Source of the DNA: Deltaproteobacteria bacterium
GTDB taxonomy: Bacteria; Desulfobacterota; Anaeroferrophillalia; Anaeroferrophillales; Tharpellaceae
Length of the DNA: 15,389 bases
Assembly (NCBI GenBank): GCA_030640695.1
Contig: DAOWIX010000068.1
Location: forward strand, 1 to 15,389
Direction: 5' to 3'
Below, piece after piece: positions 6,714 through 13,691 of the stretch (positions within the stretch are counted from its first letter, which is position 1; each line of letters opens with the position of its first letter). A model generated the notes under the pieces. The model was given only the letters and a program-made list of their open reading frames with translations. It was not told the origin of the DNA and did not search any database. The translations under genes were made by a program, and so were the position numbers.

Positions 6714-7478
6714 ATGAAAAAGAGTATCGCAACTATCTGTATGAGCTTGATGATCCTGATTTTGAGCACGGGTATGGCATTGGCCGGCAATGGTAAACTA
6801 GGAAACAGCGCCGGCGCAAATGGCGGGGGCACCGGACTCGGGGTTGAGTTTCTACCTTACGACTATCCTTCTGACGTGGAAATAGAGGCTCTGACTTTCA
6901 TGGTCGAAGAGGAGAAGGTCGCCCGTGATGTCTATAACGTCCTTTACGAAACTTTTGGCATTCCGGCTTTTGCCAATATCGCCAGAGCCGAACAGAGGCA
7001 TATGGATGCAATCATCGCTCTACTGAATAAATATGAGCTGATAAACCCGGTTGCCGGCCTTGACGCGGGTGTATTCATCAACCAGGATCTGCAAACACTC
7101 TACAATAATCTCGTTGCCTTAGGTCAAGTAGACGAAGAAAATGCCCTACTCGTCGGTGCGACAATTGAAGATGTTGATATTTTCGACCTTCTCCATGAAT
7201 TAGAAGTAGTCGACAACGAAGATATCACCATGGTTTTCGAAAATCTTCTCAAAGGTTCTGAAAATCACCTGCGGGCCTTCAACTCTCTTCTGGTTATGTA
7301 CGGCTACCTACCCTATGCAGCCAGCGATTTTTTAACCCAGGATGATATTGATACAATCCTTGCTGCCGCCCGGATTAAAGGCAATAGCAACGGATCCATG
7401 ACCCCGAATGAACGTTTGCCGAAACAAGACCGCATGATTGACGCCAATGGCGATGGCATCTGCGACTTTCTCCAGTAG
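6714..7478 (+). CDS. Exported DUF2202 ferritin-like protein with C-terminal calcium-binding-type motif
   Basis: A 254-aa protein with a clear signal peptide (MKK, hydrophobic core, cleavage likely after ALA at 24), so it acts in the periplasm or outside. The mature part starts with a Gly/Asn-rich linker. The DUF2202 domain (about 50-205) shows EEEKVARDVY (E65-E67), AEQRH (E93-x-x-H96) and GSENHLRAF (E183, H185), a pattern like a ferritin-type metal site. The biochemical role of DUF2202 proteins is not established. The C-terminus carries DANGDGICDFLQ, an EF-hand/thrombospondin-3-like loop that often binds calcium. A good AAAGGAG precedes the ATG. It is followed after 33 bp by a small exported protein gene, and the two probably form an operon ending at the 7905-7959 terminator. 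Metal binding is inferred from the motif pattern only. Confidence 0.88.
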   Translation: MKKSIATICMSLMILILSTGMALAGNGKLGNSAGANGGGTGLGVEFLPYDYPSDVEIEALTFMVEEEKVARDVYNVLYETFGIPAFANIARAEQRHMDAIIALLNKYELINPVAGLDAGVFINQDLQTLYNNLVALGQVDEENALLVGATIEDVDIFDLLHELEVVDNEDITMVFENLLKGSENHLRAFNSLLVMYGYLPYAASDFLTQDDIDTILAAARIKGNSNGSMTPNERLPKQDRMIDANGDGICDFLQ

Positions 7479-7511
7479 GAACCACTACAAAACATCTAAA
7501 AAGGGGTCAAA

Positions 7512-7883
7512 ATGAGAAAAGAGTGCAAAAAAATCGTCGCCACAACCATTGTTGGGCTTGGCCTGTTACTGGCAATACCTGTCGGAGCCACAGATTACCA
7601 ATCCTACAGCCTTGAAGATCTGAATGCTATGCAAGGGAACATGGCCACGGCAAGTTCCGAAGAGCGCGAGGCTTTTCGCAGTGCCCGACAAGAAAAAATG
7701 CAATCCTTAAGTCCCGACGAACGTCTCTCTTACCAAGCAAACAACGGAAAAGGGTCCGGTAATGGTAACGGTAGCGCCTTGCGAGCCCGTGATGGTAGCG
7801 GCTCCGGTTCAATGAACCGTTACGGTGGATCTTCTGGCGGAGGAGGTATGGGTTCGGGACATGGTCGAGGTGGCAAACGCTGA
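7512..7883 (+). CDS. Small exported protein with Gly/Ser-rich tail, function unknown
   Basis: A 123-aa product with a signal peptide (MRKECKK, hydrophobic core, likely cleavage after VGA at 26). The mature part has a charged helical segment (about 30-76: SYSLEDLNAMQGNM, SSEEREAFRSARQEKM, LSPDERLSYQ) and then a low-complexity tail rich in Gly, Ser, Asn and Arg (about 78-123). I recall similar small proteins with a YSLEEL...EER...SPEER layout beside DUF2202 genes in Desulfuromonadales, but cannot confirm it here. It lies 33 bp after the DUF2202 gene with an AAGGGG ribosome site, so it is probably co-expressed and may act with it outside the cytoplasm. Function is unknown. The repetitive tail may be disordered or bind metal, nucleic acid or surfaces. 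Confidence 0.78.
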   Translation: MRKECKKIVATTIVGLGLLLAIPVGATDYQSYSLEDLNAMQGNMATASSEEREAFRSARQEKMQSLSPDERLSYQANNGKGSGNGNGSALRARDGSGSGSMNRYGGSSGGGGMGSGHGRGGKR

Positions 7884-7904
7884 TGACGAAGGCTTAGAAA
7901 ATCC

Positions 7905-7959
7905 AAAAATCGAACGACGTCATGCCGGCTTATACCCGGCATGACGTCGTTCGATTTTT
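7905..7959. terminator. Bidirectional terminator with 24-bp perfect stem
   Basis: Positions 7905-7928 are the exact reverse complement of 7936-7959, with a 7-nt loop (CTTATAC). The arms begin with AAAAA and end in TTTTT, giving a T-tract on each strand. It lies between two genes that end towards each other (stops at 7883 and 7967), so it should end transcription from both sides. The core contains GACGTCATGCCGG. Confidence 0.9.
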
Positions 7960-7966
7960 TTACGAT

Positions 7967-8485
7967 TTATTCAAGCTGCAATGAAGAGAGAAAAGCTGCA
8001 AACAGAACTTCAATCGCCGGCAGAACCTCCATCAACCGATGATCGCCGGGTAGAAGATGAAGAGGCAAAGCATGCCGCCGGGCATAGTCAATAATTAACT
8101 CCGGCGGGATTATCTCATCCCGCCAACCATGAATAATAGCGTATTGACCGGCTTTGGGCTGCGGATCCTGAACCCGACCGAAGCCCGGCACTGCTATCGC
8201 CGGTGCCAAGAGAAAAAGTCCATCCGCCGAGATCTGCTGGGCCGCCACCGCCGCCACATAACTTCCTATACTTGATCCGACAAGCACCAAACGACCACCG
8301 ACTCCAGGCCGCCAATCCAATAACTTCTCCACCCGTTCATCGGGATCAGCAAGCCCCCGATAATCGATACTCTCAACCGCAAAACCGCACCTTTCAGCAA
8401 CCTTTGCCAAACGCTTTATCTTGCTGCCCCAGGGCCCGCTCTCCTTACCATGCGAAAAACAGACGGTTCCAACTTCATCTACCAT
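7967..8485 (-). CDS. Small alpha/beta-hydrolase family protein
   Basis: A 172-aa cytoplasmic hydrolase, probably an esterase of unknown substrate. The order of motifs fits the fold: FSHGKESGPWG near the N-terminus (oxyanion-hole side), the nucleophile elbow GSSIGS (G70-S71-S72-I73-G74, S72 catalytic), HGWRDEIIP with acid D123, and PGDHRLM with H149. At 172 aa it is near the minimal size for the family, with no lid domain, like YqiA-type small esterases. The start at 8485 has AAGGGGA about nine bases upstream. It stands alone, divergent from the DUF1847 gene and convergent with the small exported protein. No neighbour suggests a substrate. Confidence 0.82.
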   Translation of the reverse strand: MVDEVGTVCFSHGKESGPWGSKIKRLAKVAERCGFAVESIDYRGLADPDERVEKLLDWRPGVGGRLVLVGSSIGSYVAAVAAQQISADGLFLLAPAIAVPGFGRVQDPQPKAGQYAIIHGWRDEIIPPELIIDYARRHALPLHLLPGDHRLMEVLPAIEVLFAAFLSSLQLE

Positions 8486-8609
8486 CTTAAAAATCCCCTT
8501 AGGTTTCCAAGCTGTTACTACCGCTGCAATTAATTGACTTATTTTAAGCTATACGATATTTCACATATACACTATTTCCAATCAAATAAAAGAGCAAAAC
8601 AGGAAAAAG
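8486..8609. promoter_or_regulatory. Divergent promoter region, hydrolase and DUF1847 genes
   Basis: This 124-bp gap serves two divergent genes. On the plus strand TTGACT (8534-8539) is 17 bp from TATTTC (8557-8562), much like the layout before tpx (TTGACT-17-TATTTA). The minus-strand promoter is not clear. AACAGGAAAAAG gives a modest ribosome site for the DUF1847 gene. Confidence 0.4.
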
Positions 8610-9284
8610 ATGACTCATGAATTTAGTGACTGCGCCCGCTGTCCTTTTGCTATTGCCGAACGTCTCTGCCGTAACCCGAACGGTAAGGCGCCGGATTTCT
8701 GCCCGACCAGGGATTTATCCCAACTGACTAAAAGCAGCCTTAAAATCTATGAAAAAGTTGAATATGCCGAGTTTGCCAAGCAAGCCTCAATCCAGGAGGC
8801 CGAAGGCTACGCAGATAGGGATTTAGGCTATGCCCAAGTTCGGCCAACCAAAACCAGAATTGAGGAGATTGCTGAGTTTGCCCAAAAGATGAAATACCGC
8901 CGCCTCGGCCTCGCTTTTTGCATCGGCCTGCGCCGTGAAGCAAAAATCGTAGCTGAAATTTATTCAGGCAAAGGGTTTGATGTGGTTTCAGTAATCTGCA
9001 AAACCGGTTGTCGCGACAAAGAGCTGATCGGCCTTAGCGAAGATCAGAAAATTGTTCCGCAAGAACCTGAAGCCATGTGCAATCCAGTCTTGCAGGCTAT
9101 GGTTCTCAATCAATCTCAAACCGAATTCAATATCATGCTCGGCCTCTGCGTCGGCCACGATTCTCTTTTCTTAAAAGAGGCCGAGGCCCCCTGTACCGTC
9201 CTGGCCGTCAAAGACCGGGTTTTAGGCCACAACCCTCTAGCCGCAATTTACAACATTGACAGTTACTACCGCAGCCTGAAATAA
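8610..9284 (+). CDS. DUF1847 family cysteine-rich protein, probably metal-binding
   Basis: A 224-aa soluble protein of the DUF1847 family, whose function is not established. The N-terminus holds C8-x2-C11-x8-C20-x10-C31, fitting a zinc or iron-sulfur site. The core shows family stretches FCIGLRREAKIV (C104), VICKTGC (C130, C134), AMCNPVLQAMVLN (C157), LGLCVGHDSLF (C180, H183), APCTVLAVKDRVLGHNPLAAIY (C195, H207). The ten cysteines in 224 residues suit an anaerobe. It has no signal peptide or membrane segment. It has its own likely promoter and converges on the pst operon, with 89 bp between stops and no clear terminator. The pattern of conserved Cys and His suggests metal or redox chemistry, but no reaction can be named. 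Confidence 0.85.
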   Translation: MTHEFSDCARCPFAIAERLCRNPNGKAPDFCPTRDLSQLTKSSLKIYEKVEYAEFAKQASIQEAEGYADRDLGYAQVRPTKTRIEEIAEFAQKMKYRRLGLAFCIGLRREAKIVAEIYSGKGFDVVSVICKTGCRDKELIGLSEDQKIVPQEPEAMCNPVLQAMVLNQSQTEFNIMLGLCVGHDSLFLKEAEAPCTVLAVKDRVLGHNPLAAIYNIDSYYRSLK

Positions 9285-9373
9285 TTTCATGGTAAATATT
9301 CGGTTTTACTTAAATGTTGTAGCGTAAGGCTTTATTCTCTTTTCGCAGCACCTGTCGAGAGGCTTATGTCATT
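9285..9373. other. Short convergent gap, no clear terminator
   Basis: These 89 bp separate the stops of the DUF1847 gene and pstB. Only weak pairings are seen: CTCT/AGAG around 9340-9362, and ATGTC/GACAT at 9366-9382, which overlaps the pstB stop. No T-tract hairpin ends either transcript. Confidence 0.5.
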
Positions 9374-10060
9374 TCAAGACATCCGTCCAGCCACCATCTC
9401 CATAACCTCGTCGGCCACCCTTTTGACTTGGGCTTGATCGTGTGAAACCATGAGCTGTGTACACTGATCTTTCAAAGTCAGCAGCAGGGACTCGATTTCG
9501 CGAGCCGCCTTTTCATCTAGAGATGAAGTGGGCTCATCGAGAAGCAAGATCGCAGGCTCAAGAATCATAGCCCGCGCAATACAGAGGCGCTGTTGCTGAC
9601 CGCCGGAAAGCGTACGGGCATCATCACGTAAACGGTCTTTAACTTCCGGCCAGAGAAAGGCTTGCTTGAGGGCAGTTTCGACTTTTTGGCCAAAGTTCTC
9701 TTTGGGTAACCCCGCCATGCGTAAAGGCAAGGCCAGGTTTCTGTAAATGCTCATCGGCAACGGATTGGGAATCTGAAAAACCATACCAACCTTTCTCCGC
9801 AGCCAGCTTAAGGATACATCACGACCATAGATATCGAGTTTTTCGTGATCAAGAAAGAGACTCACCCGACCGCTCATGGTAGCCCCGTTGAGCTCTTCCC
9901 AAAGCCGATTTATAGTCATCAAAAAGGTTGATTTACCGGAACCGGAAGGCCCGGTAATCGCAGTGATGGCAGATGCAGCAAACTCGGCACTGATATTATC
10001 CAGAATTTGCTGTTTGCCGTAATAAAAAGAGAGGTTTTTAATTTCAATAATCTTTTTCAT
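9374..10060 (-). CDS. pstB: Phosphate ABC transporter ATPase (PstB type)
   Basis: The ATPase that drives phosphate import through PstC/PstA. All ABC motifs are intact in 228 aa: Walker A GPSGSGKST (37-45), Q-loop Q96 in VGMVFQIPNPLPMS (the PNPxPMS stretch marks PstB), signature LSGGQQQR (151-158), Walker B ILLLDE (171-176) and H-switch H207. It is somewhat shorter than usual PstB (about 250 aa). It is the last gene of a minus-strand pstSCAB set, starting 8 bp after the pstA stop with no strong ribosome site, so its translation probably depends on coupling to pstA. No phoU follows it: the next gene is DUF1847 on the opposite strand. Confidence 0.92.
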   Translation of the reverse strand: MKKIIEIKNLSFYYGKQQILDNISAEFAASAITAITGPSGSGKSTFLMTINRLWEELNGATMSGRVSLFLDHEKLDIYGRDVSLSWLRRKVGMVFQIPNPLPMSIYRNLALPLRMAGLPKENFGQKVETALKQAFLWPEVKDRLRDDARTLSGGQQQRLCIARAMILEPAILLLDEPTSSLDEKAAREIESLLLTLKDQCTQLMVSHDQAQVKRVADEVMEMVAGRMS

Positions 10061-10068
10061 AGTTATTT

Positions 10069-10947
10069 TCAGTGATGATAAAGCAAACGCGCGGTTATCT
10101 TTTTTCTAATCAACCAGGCAAGAGTGAAAAGCAGGCCACAGATAGCCAGGAGAATCAGAGCCGCCCCAAAACCCTGCTGCAGCTCCTGTTGATCGCTAAA
10201 TTGTGAAGCCATATAGTAGATATAAAAGGGCAGGGCCTCATAGCTGTTAAAAAGCGAGCGGGGAATACCAGCTGAGACCACGACTCCGGTCAACATGATA
10301 ACCGCAGTATCTTCTGCAGCCCGACCAATTGCCAGAATAATACCACTGAAGATTCCGGCTGCAGCCTGGGGCAACAAAACAAAACGAATTGTTGTCGCCT
10401 GATCCGCACCTAAGGCCGCTGCCGTCAAACGCAAGCTGGTCGGCAACTCTTCCAGGGCCATCTGCGTACTGCGAATCAAATAGGGTAGAACTAGCAAAGC
10501 CAGAGCCAAAGCGGAGATCAGCAGACAAGGAGTAAGAAAAGTAAAATGTTTATGCAGGAAGATGGTTAGAGAAAAACCAAAAAGGCCGATAACAATCGAA
10601 GGCACGCCGGCAAGGAGATCAAAAATGAGTGAAAAAAAACTTTTACTTCTTTTACCGGCATACTCGGCCAGATAAATACCGGCCCCAAGACCGAACGGCA
10701 AAGCCGTAAGCAAAACCAGAAAGACCAGAAGAAAAGTGCCGACGATCGCCGGCAGAAGGCCATCGCTCACCACTCTTTTTAAGAGTAAGGCATCCCACAT
10801 ACCGGTGCTGCCAAAGATCAGGTCAAAGCTTAATGCCGGCAGCCCTTGAGTCAAAAGAAAAACCATAAACGTGCCGCAAGCCCCGACCAGGATAAGACCG
10901 CTGATCCAGGCAAAGATATAGAGCAAAAAATCAAAAACTCTGGTCAT
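10069..10947 (-). CDS. pstA: Phosphate ABC transporter permease (PstA type)
   Basis: Inner-membrane permease, partner of PstC. The 292-aa product has about six hydrophobic segments, the first near residues 5-35. It carries the EAA-type cytoplasmic loop LRLTAAALGADQATTIRFVLLPQAAAGI, followed by LAIGRAAEDTAVIMLTG, where PstA proteins usually read ARAxGETAPL. The gene overlaps the end of pstC by 17 bp, with only a weak ribosome site (ACCGAG), so coupled translation is likely. The last residues are KKITARLLYHH. Identification as PstA rests on the order in the operon and on the loop; substrate is inferred from the set as a whole. Confidence 0.88.
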   Translation of the reverse strand: MTRVFDFLLYIFAWISGLILVGACGTFMVFLLTQGLPALSFDLIFGSTGMWDALLLKRVVSDGLLPAIVGTFLLVFLVLLTALPFGLGAGIYLAEYAGKRSKSFFSLIFDLLAGVPSIVIGLFGFSLTIFLHKHFTFLTPCLLISALALALLVLPYLIRSTQMALEELPTSLRLTAAALGADQATTIRFVLLPQAAAGIFSGIILAIGRAAEDTAVIMLTGVVVSAGIPRSLFNSYEALPFYIYYMASQFSDQQELQQGFGAALILLAICGLLFTLAWLIRKKITARLLYHH

Positions 10948-11827
10948 GGCTCGGTTTCGTCGAATTAAAGTGCAGGTGACGCAAACTTAAAGTCAGTATT
11001 GCCGTCCACAAATAGAGAATAATACCACAGGCAAAGATAGTCTTAAATTCAATACTGTCAAAGTCGGCAGCCATCACCAGAGCGATATGGGCCGTCAAAG
11101 TCCGAACCGAATCCAGTAAAGACTCCGGCTGGGCCGTTGCATTACCAGCCACCATCAGGGCGATCATGGTATCACCCAAGGCCCTTCCTGAGGCCAACAA
11201 CAGCCCCGTCATAATCCCCGTCCTCGCACCCGGCAAAATTACATGCACCAGTTTTTGTCGGCGTGTGCCCCCCAGAGCCTCAAGGGCTCGTATATGGCTT
11301 ACGGGAATGGCCGCAAAACTTTCGAGAAAAACCAAAATCATGGTCGGCGAAATAAGCAGAGCCAAGAGCAGAGCGGCACTCAAGATAGACATGCCGGAGC
11401 CCCGGGAAAACCATTCTCGCACTAGAGGAACCAGAAAAAAGATGCCAACAAAGCCATAGATCACGGTGGGGATACCGGTCATCATCTTGACCACTTGATG
11501 GAGAAACCGGGCCAGGCGGCGGGGGGCTATCAGATGGATGAGAATGGCATTGCCGAGACTTAAAGGAAAAGCCACCAGAAGACTTAGAGAAACGACGGCA
11601 CATGTACCACATATAAAAGAAAAAATCCCGTAAAGTCCCTGATCGGGAGCCCACTTTTGCGTCAACAGTAGAGTCAGTGAATGAGTCGAAAAAAGCGGCA
11701 GACCGAGTATCACCATAAAGGCAAAAATCGACAACGTCAACACCCCCCCGACAACCGTTGCCGAAAAAAACAGGGCCCGGCTTCCTCGAGCCTGACGCTT
11801 AACATGAGATTTCATCTGGCCGTTCAC
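10931..11827 (-). CDS. pstC: Phosphate ABC transporter permease (PstC type)
   Basis: The second inner-membrane permease of the phosphate importer. It has 298 aa with about six membrane segments: the first near 18-45, then a pore region including MMTGIPTVIYGFVGIFFLVP, a stretch typical of PstC. The EAA loop is IRALEALGGTRRQKLVHVILPGARTGI, followed by GRALGDTMIALMVAGN. The start given is GTG at 11827, which overlaps the pstS stop (GTGA). An ATG four codons on, at 11815, has AGGTG about nine bases upstream and may be the true start; the choice changes only MNGQ. The N-terminus is basic (KSHVKRQARGSR), as expected for a cytoplasmic end. Confidence 0.9.
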   Translation of the reverse strand: MNGQMKSHVKRQARGSRALFFSATVVGGVLTLSIFAFMVILGLPLFSTHSLTLLLTQKWAPDQGLYGIFSFICGTCAVVSLSLLVAFPLSLGNAILIHLIAPRRLARFLHQVVKMMTGIPTVIYGFVGIFFLVPLVREWFSRGSGMSILSAALLLALLISPTMILVFLESFAAIPVSHIRALEALGGTRRQKLVHVILPGARTGIMTGLLLASGRALGDTMIALMVAGNATAQPESLLDSVRTLTAHIALVMAADFDSIEFKTIFACGIILYLWTAILTLSLRHLHFNSTKPSHDQSF

Positions 11828-12702
11828 CTGGACGCCGGAATCAGACCCTTCCTGGAGATAATTTCCCGCCCGGTCGGGCTGAAAAGAAAATCGATAAAAC
11901 TTTTTGTCAAGCCTTCTCTATCGCCTTTGGCCGCCGTACCTTTGGTATTGCTATAGAGACCGCGCACAACTGTATATTCCCCTTTTTGCACAGTTTCCAA
12001 GGATGGCTTAACCCCGTCAAGGGCAACCGCTGCCACCGATTTATCTAGATAGCCAACCGAAACATAGCCGATGGCATAAGGGTTGTGAGAGACACCGGCT
12101 TTCATAGCCCCATTCGAGACGACAACCAGGGCTTTATTAGTAATCACTTTTTTAGCCAGGGCTTTTTTCCAGAAGACCTTGCGGGTACCACTACCCTCGT
12201 CCCTGGTAAAGACTGCAATTTCCTTATCGAGACCACCAACATCCTGCCAATTTGTCAAGCGTCCGCTAAAAATATCCTGCAGCTGAGCCCTGGTCAACGC
12301 TTGAACCCGGTTGTCTCGGTTGACAATTACACCAACCCCATCAAAGGCCCACCGATTAAGGCCAAGTCCATACTTTTTAATTTCGTTATCAGTCGGCCTA
12401 CGACCGGAATTACCGATATCAACTAAGCCTTCACCAACCTGTTTGATGCCAGCCCCAGAACCACCACCGGCGATCGAAATTTGAATATCCGGGTTGGCCT
12501 GCATGATGAGTTTGGCCACCTCTTTCATCACCGGGATATGGGCCGTCCCCCCGGAAATCCTGAGAACTCCGGCTTGACCGATAAAGTCCGCCATCGGCTC
12601 CGCCCACACTGGAGAGTTGAAAAGAGTGAAAAAGATCAACAGGACCAACAGGACAGAACATTTTAGAGTGGCAATCTCTTTTTTCAAGATGGTCCAAAAC
12701 AT
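11824..12702 (-). CDS. pstS: Phosphate-binding periplasmic protein (PstS type)
   Basis: Binds phosphate in the periplasm and delivers it to PstC/PstA. The 292-aa precursor has an N-terminal hydrophobic segment (about 15-33) ending at VWA, a likely signal-peptidase I site near 34, with no lipobox cysteine. Phosphate-site stretches are visible: AGGGSGAGIKQVGEGLVDIGNSGRRPTDNE and TRDEGSGTRKVFWKKAL, both typical of PstS. TNWQDVGG and NPYAIGYVSVGYL are also family features. The ATG at 12702 has GGGAG about ten bases upstream. It is first in the operon behind a good promoter candidate. Related proteins can bind molybdate or tungstate, but the PstC/PstA/PstB partners make phosphate the better call. 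Confidence 0.9.
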   Translation of the reverse strand: MFWTILKKEIATLKCSVLLVLLIFFTLFNSPVWAEPMADFIGQAGVLRISGGTAHIPVMKEVAKLIMQANPDIQISIAGGGSGAGIKQVGEGLVDIGNSGRRPTDNEIKKYGLGLNRWAFDGVGVIVNRDNRVQALTRAQLQDIFSGRLTNWQDVGGLDKEIAVFTRDEGSGTRKVFWKKALAKKVITNKALVVVSNGAMKAGVSHNPYAIGYVSVGYLDKSVAAVALDGVKPSLETVQKGEYTVVRGLYSNTKGTAAKGDREGLTKSFIDFLFSPTGREIISRKGLIPASR

Positions 12703-12744
12703 AACGTTTCTCCCAAAAGTTAAAGTATTATGGGGTTGGTAAAG

Positions 12745-12772
12745 ATTCTATTAATTTACCATAAATCTTCAA
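12745..12772 (-). promoter_or_regulatory. Candidate sigma70-type promoter of the pst operon
   Basis: On the minus strand TTGAAG (12772-12767) and TAGAAT (12750-12745) are 4/6 and 5/6 consensus matches with a 16-bp spacer. Transcription would start near 12738, about 35 nt before the pstS start codon. No clear Pho box (paired CTGTCAT-like 7-mers) is seen upstream, so PhoB control is not supported by the sequence. Confidence 0.5.
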
Positions 12773-12794
12773 CGTACATCCAATTGAAATCACA

Positions 12795-12816
12795 TATACA
12801 AACTACCAGTAGTATA
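12795..12816. repeat. Short palindrome in the pst/ABC divergent region
   Basis: ACTAC at 12802-12806 and GTAGT at 12809-12813 form an inverted repeat around CA. TATAC (12795-12799) and GTATA (12812-12816) add a second, overlapping symmetry. The site lies upstream of the proposed pstS -35 and upstream of the divergent ABC gene, a place where a regulator could act on both. It may be chance. Confidence 0.3.
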
Positions 12817-12857
12817 GTTTTGTTCAATGGAAATCGATCTGCAAACCGGGCTTTTCC

Positions 12858-12886
12858 TTGAATATCAAGAAGTTTATGTGTATGTA
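12858..12886 (+). promoter_or_regulatory. Candidate promoter of the LolD-type ABC operon
   Basis: TTGAAT at 12858-12863 (4/6) lies 17 bp from TATGTA at 12881-12886 (3/6). The -35 is inside a small palindrome CTTGA-ATA-TCAAG (12857-12869). The predicted leader before the ATG at 13002 is about 110 nt. Confidence 0.35.
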
Positions 12887-13001
12887 AAGAGCCTTGGTTA
12901 AAATGCGATTTCAAATATCTCATAAACCACTGATCAGTTTAAATCTAAACCGCCAGATTGATATCTTTTATTCGCTAAAGTCAATCCCTCCAGAGGGCTG
13001 C

Positions 13002-13691
13002 ATGAATTACGCGAACTCAACCCCTCAATCATTTATCAAACTCGAAAAAATCTCCAAAACCTATCCTGGAATAGTTCCGGTCACTGCCTTAAAAGAGATT
13101 AATCTCACGATTACGATTGGCGAACGCTTGGCCCTGCTCGGCAAAAGCGGCTCCGGCAAATCGACCCTGCTCAACCTTCTGGCTTTAATCGACAAACCGA
13201 GCCGTGGGCAACTCCTGATTGACAACCGAAATAGCACCGGTTTTTCCGAAAAAGATGCCACCCGTTACCGCCGCCGCGATATCGGTTTCATCTTCCAGTT
13301 CTTCAACCTGCTGCCGACCCTCACCTTAAGAGAAAACATCACTCTACCGATGGAACTTCTGGGGCACAAAGATGACGCTCTAATGTCAAGTTTATGCCGC
13401 GAAGCCGGAATCGAAAACCAACTTGACCGCTATCCGGAAGAGGTTTCGGGCGGTGAACAACAACGGGCGGCGGTTATTCGAGCCCTGGTCAAAAAACCGC
13501 GCCTCATCCTGGCTGATGAGCCCACCGGTAATCTTGATCTTGAAACCGGCCTCCACATTGTCGGCCTGATGAACGAGATCTGCAAGACTTTCGGTACGGC
13601 ACTGGTCATGGTCACCCACAGCCGGGAAGCGGCTGACACTTGTGGTCGGCGCCTGAAAATTGTTGACGGTTGCCTGTTTCCCGATGATTAA
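13002..13691 (+). CDS. ABC transporter ATPase, LolD/MacB type
   Basis: The ATPase of an FtsX/MacB-class transporter, which uses ATP hydrolysis to move lipids, lipoproteins or peptides at the inner membrane. It has 229 aa from ATG 13002. It shows Walker A GKSGSGKST (47-55), Q-loop Q99 in IGFIFQFFNLLPTLTLRENI (typical of the LolD/MacB class), signature VSGGEQQR (148-155), Walker B LILADEPTGNLD (168-179) and H206 in VMVTHS. The start was chosen because CAGAGGG lies about five bases upstream and the product then has normal family length. An in-frame TTG at 12894 would add 36 residues of unlike composition and is less likely. It overlaps the following permease gene by 8 bp. The substrate cannot be told. 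Confidence 0.88.
   Translation: MNYANSTPQSFIKLEKISKTYPGIVPVTALKEINLTITIGERLALLGKSGSGKSTLLNLLALIDKPSRGQLLIDNRNSTGFSEKDATRYRRRDIGFIFQFFNLLPTLTLRENITLPMELLGHKDDALMSSLCREAGIENQLDRYPEEVSGGEQQRAAVIRALVKKPRLILADEPTGNLDLETGLHIVGLMNEICKTFGTALVMVTHSREAADTCGRRLKIVDGCLFPDD

Noticed and set aside
11166..11459. 97-codon plus-strand frame inside pstC
   Set aside because: Antisense to a well-conserved permease with the EAA loop; no independent start signal.
12894..13001. TTG at 12894 as start of the ABC ATPase
   Set aside because: The 36 added residues do not belong to the ABC fold, the proposed promoter overlaps this region, and ATG 13002 has a ribosome site.
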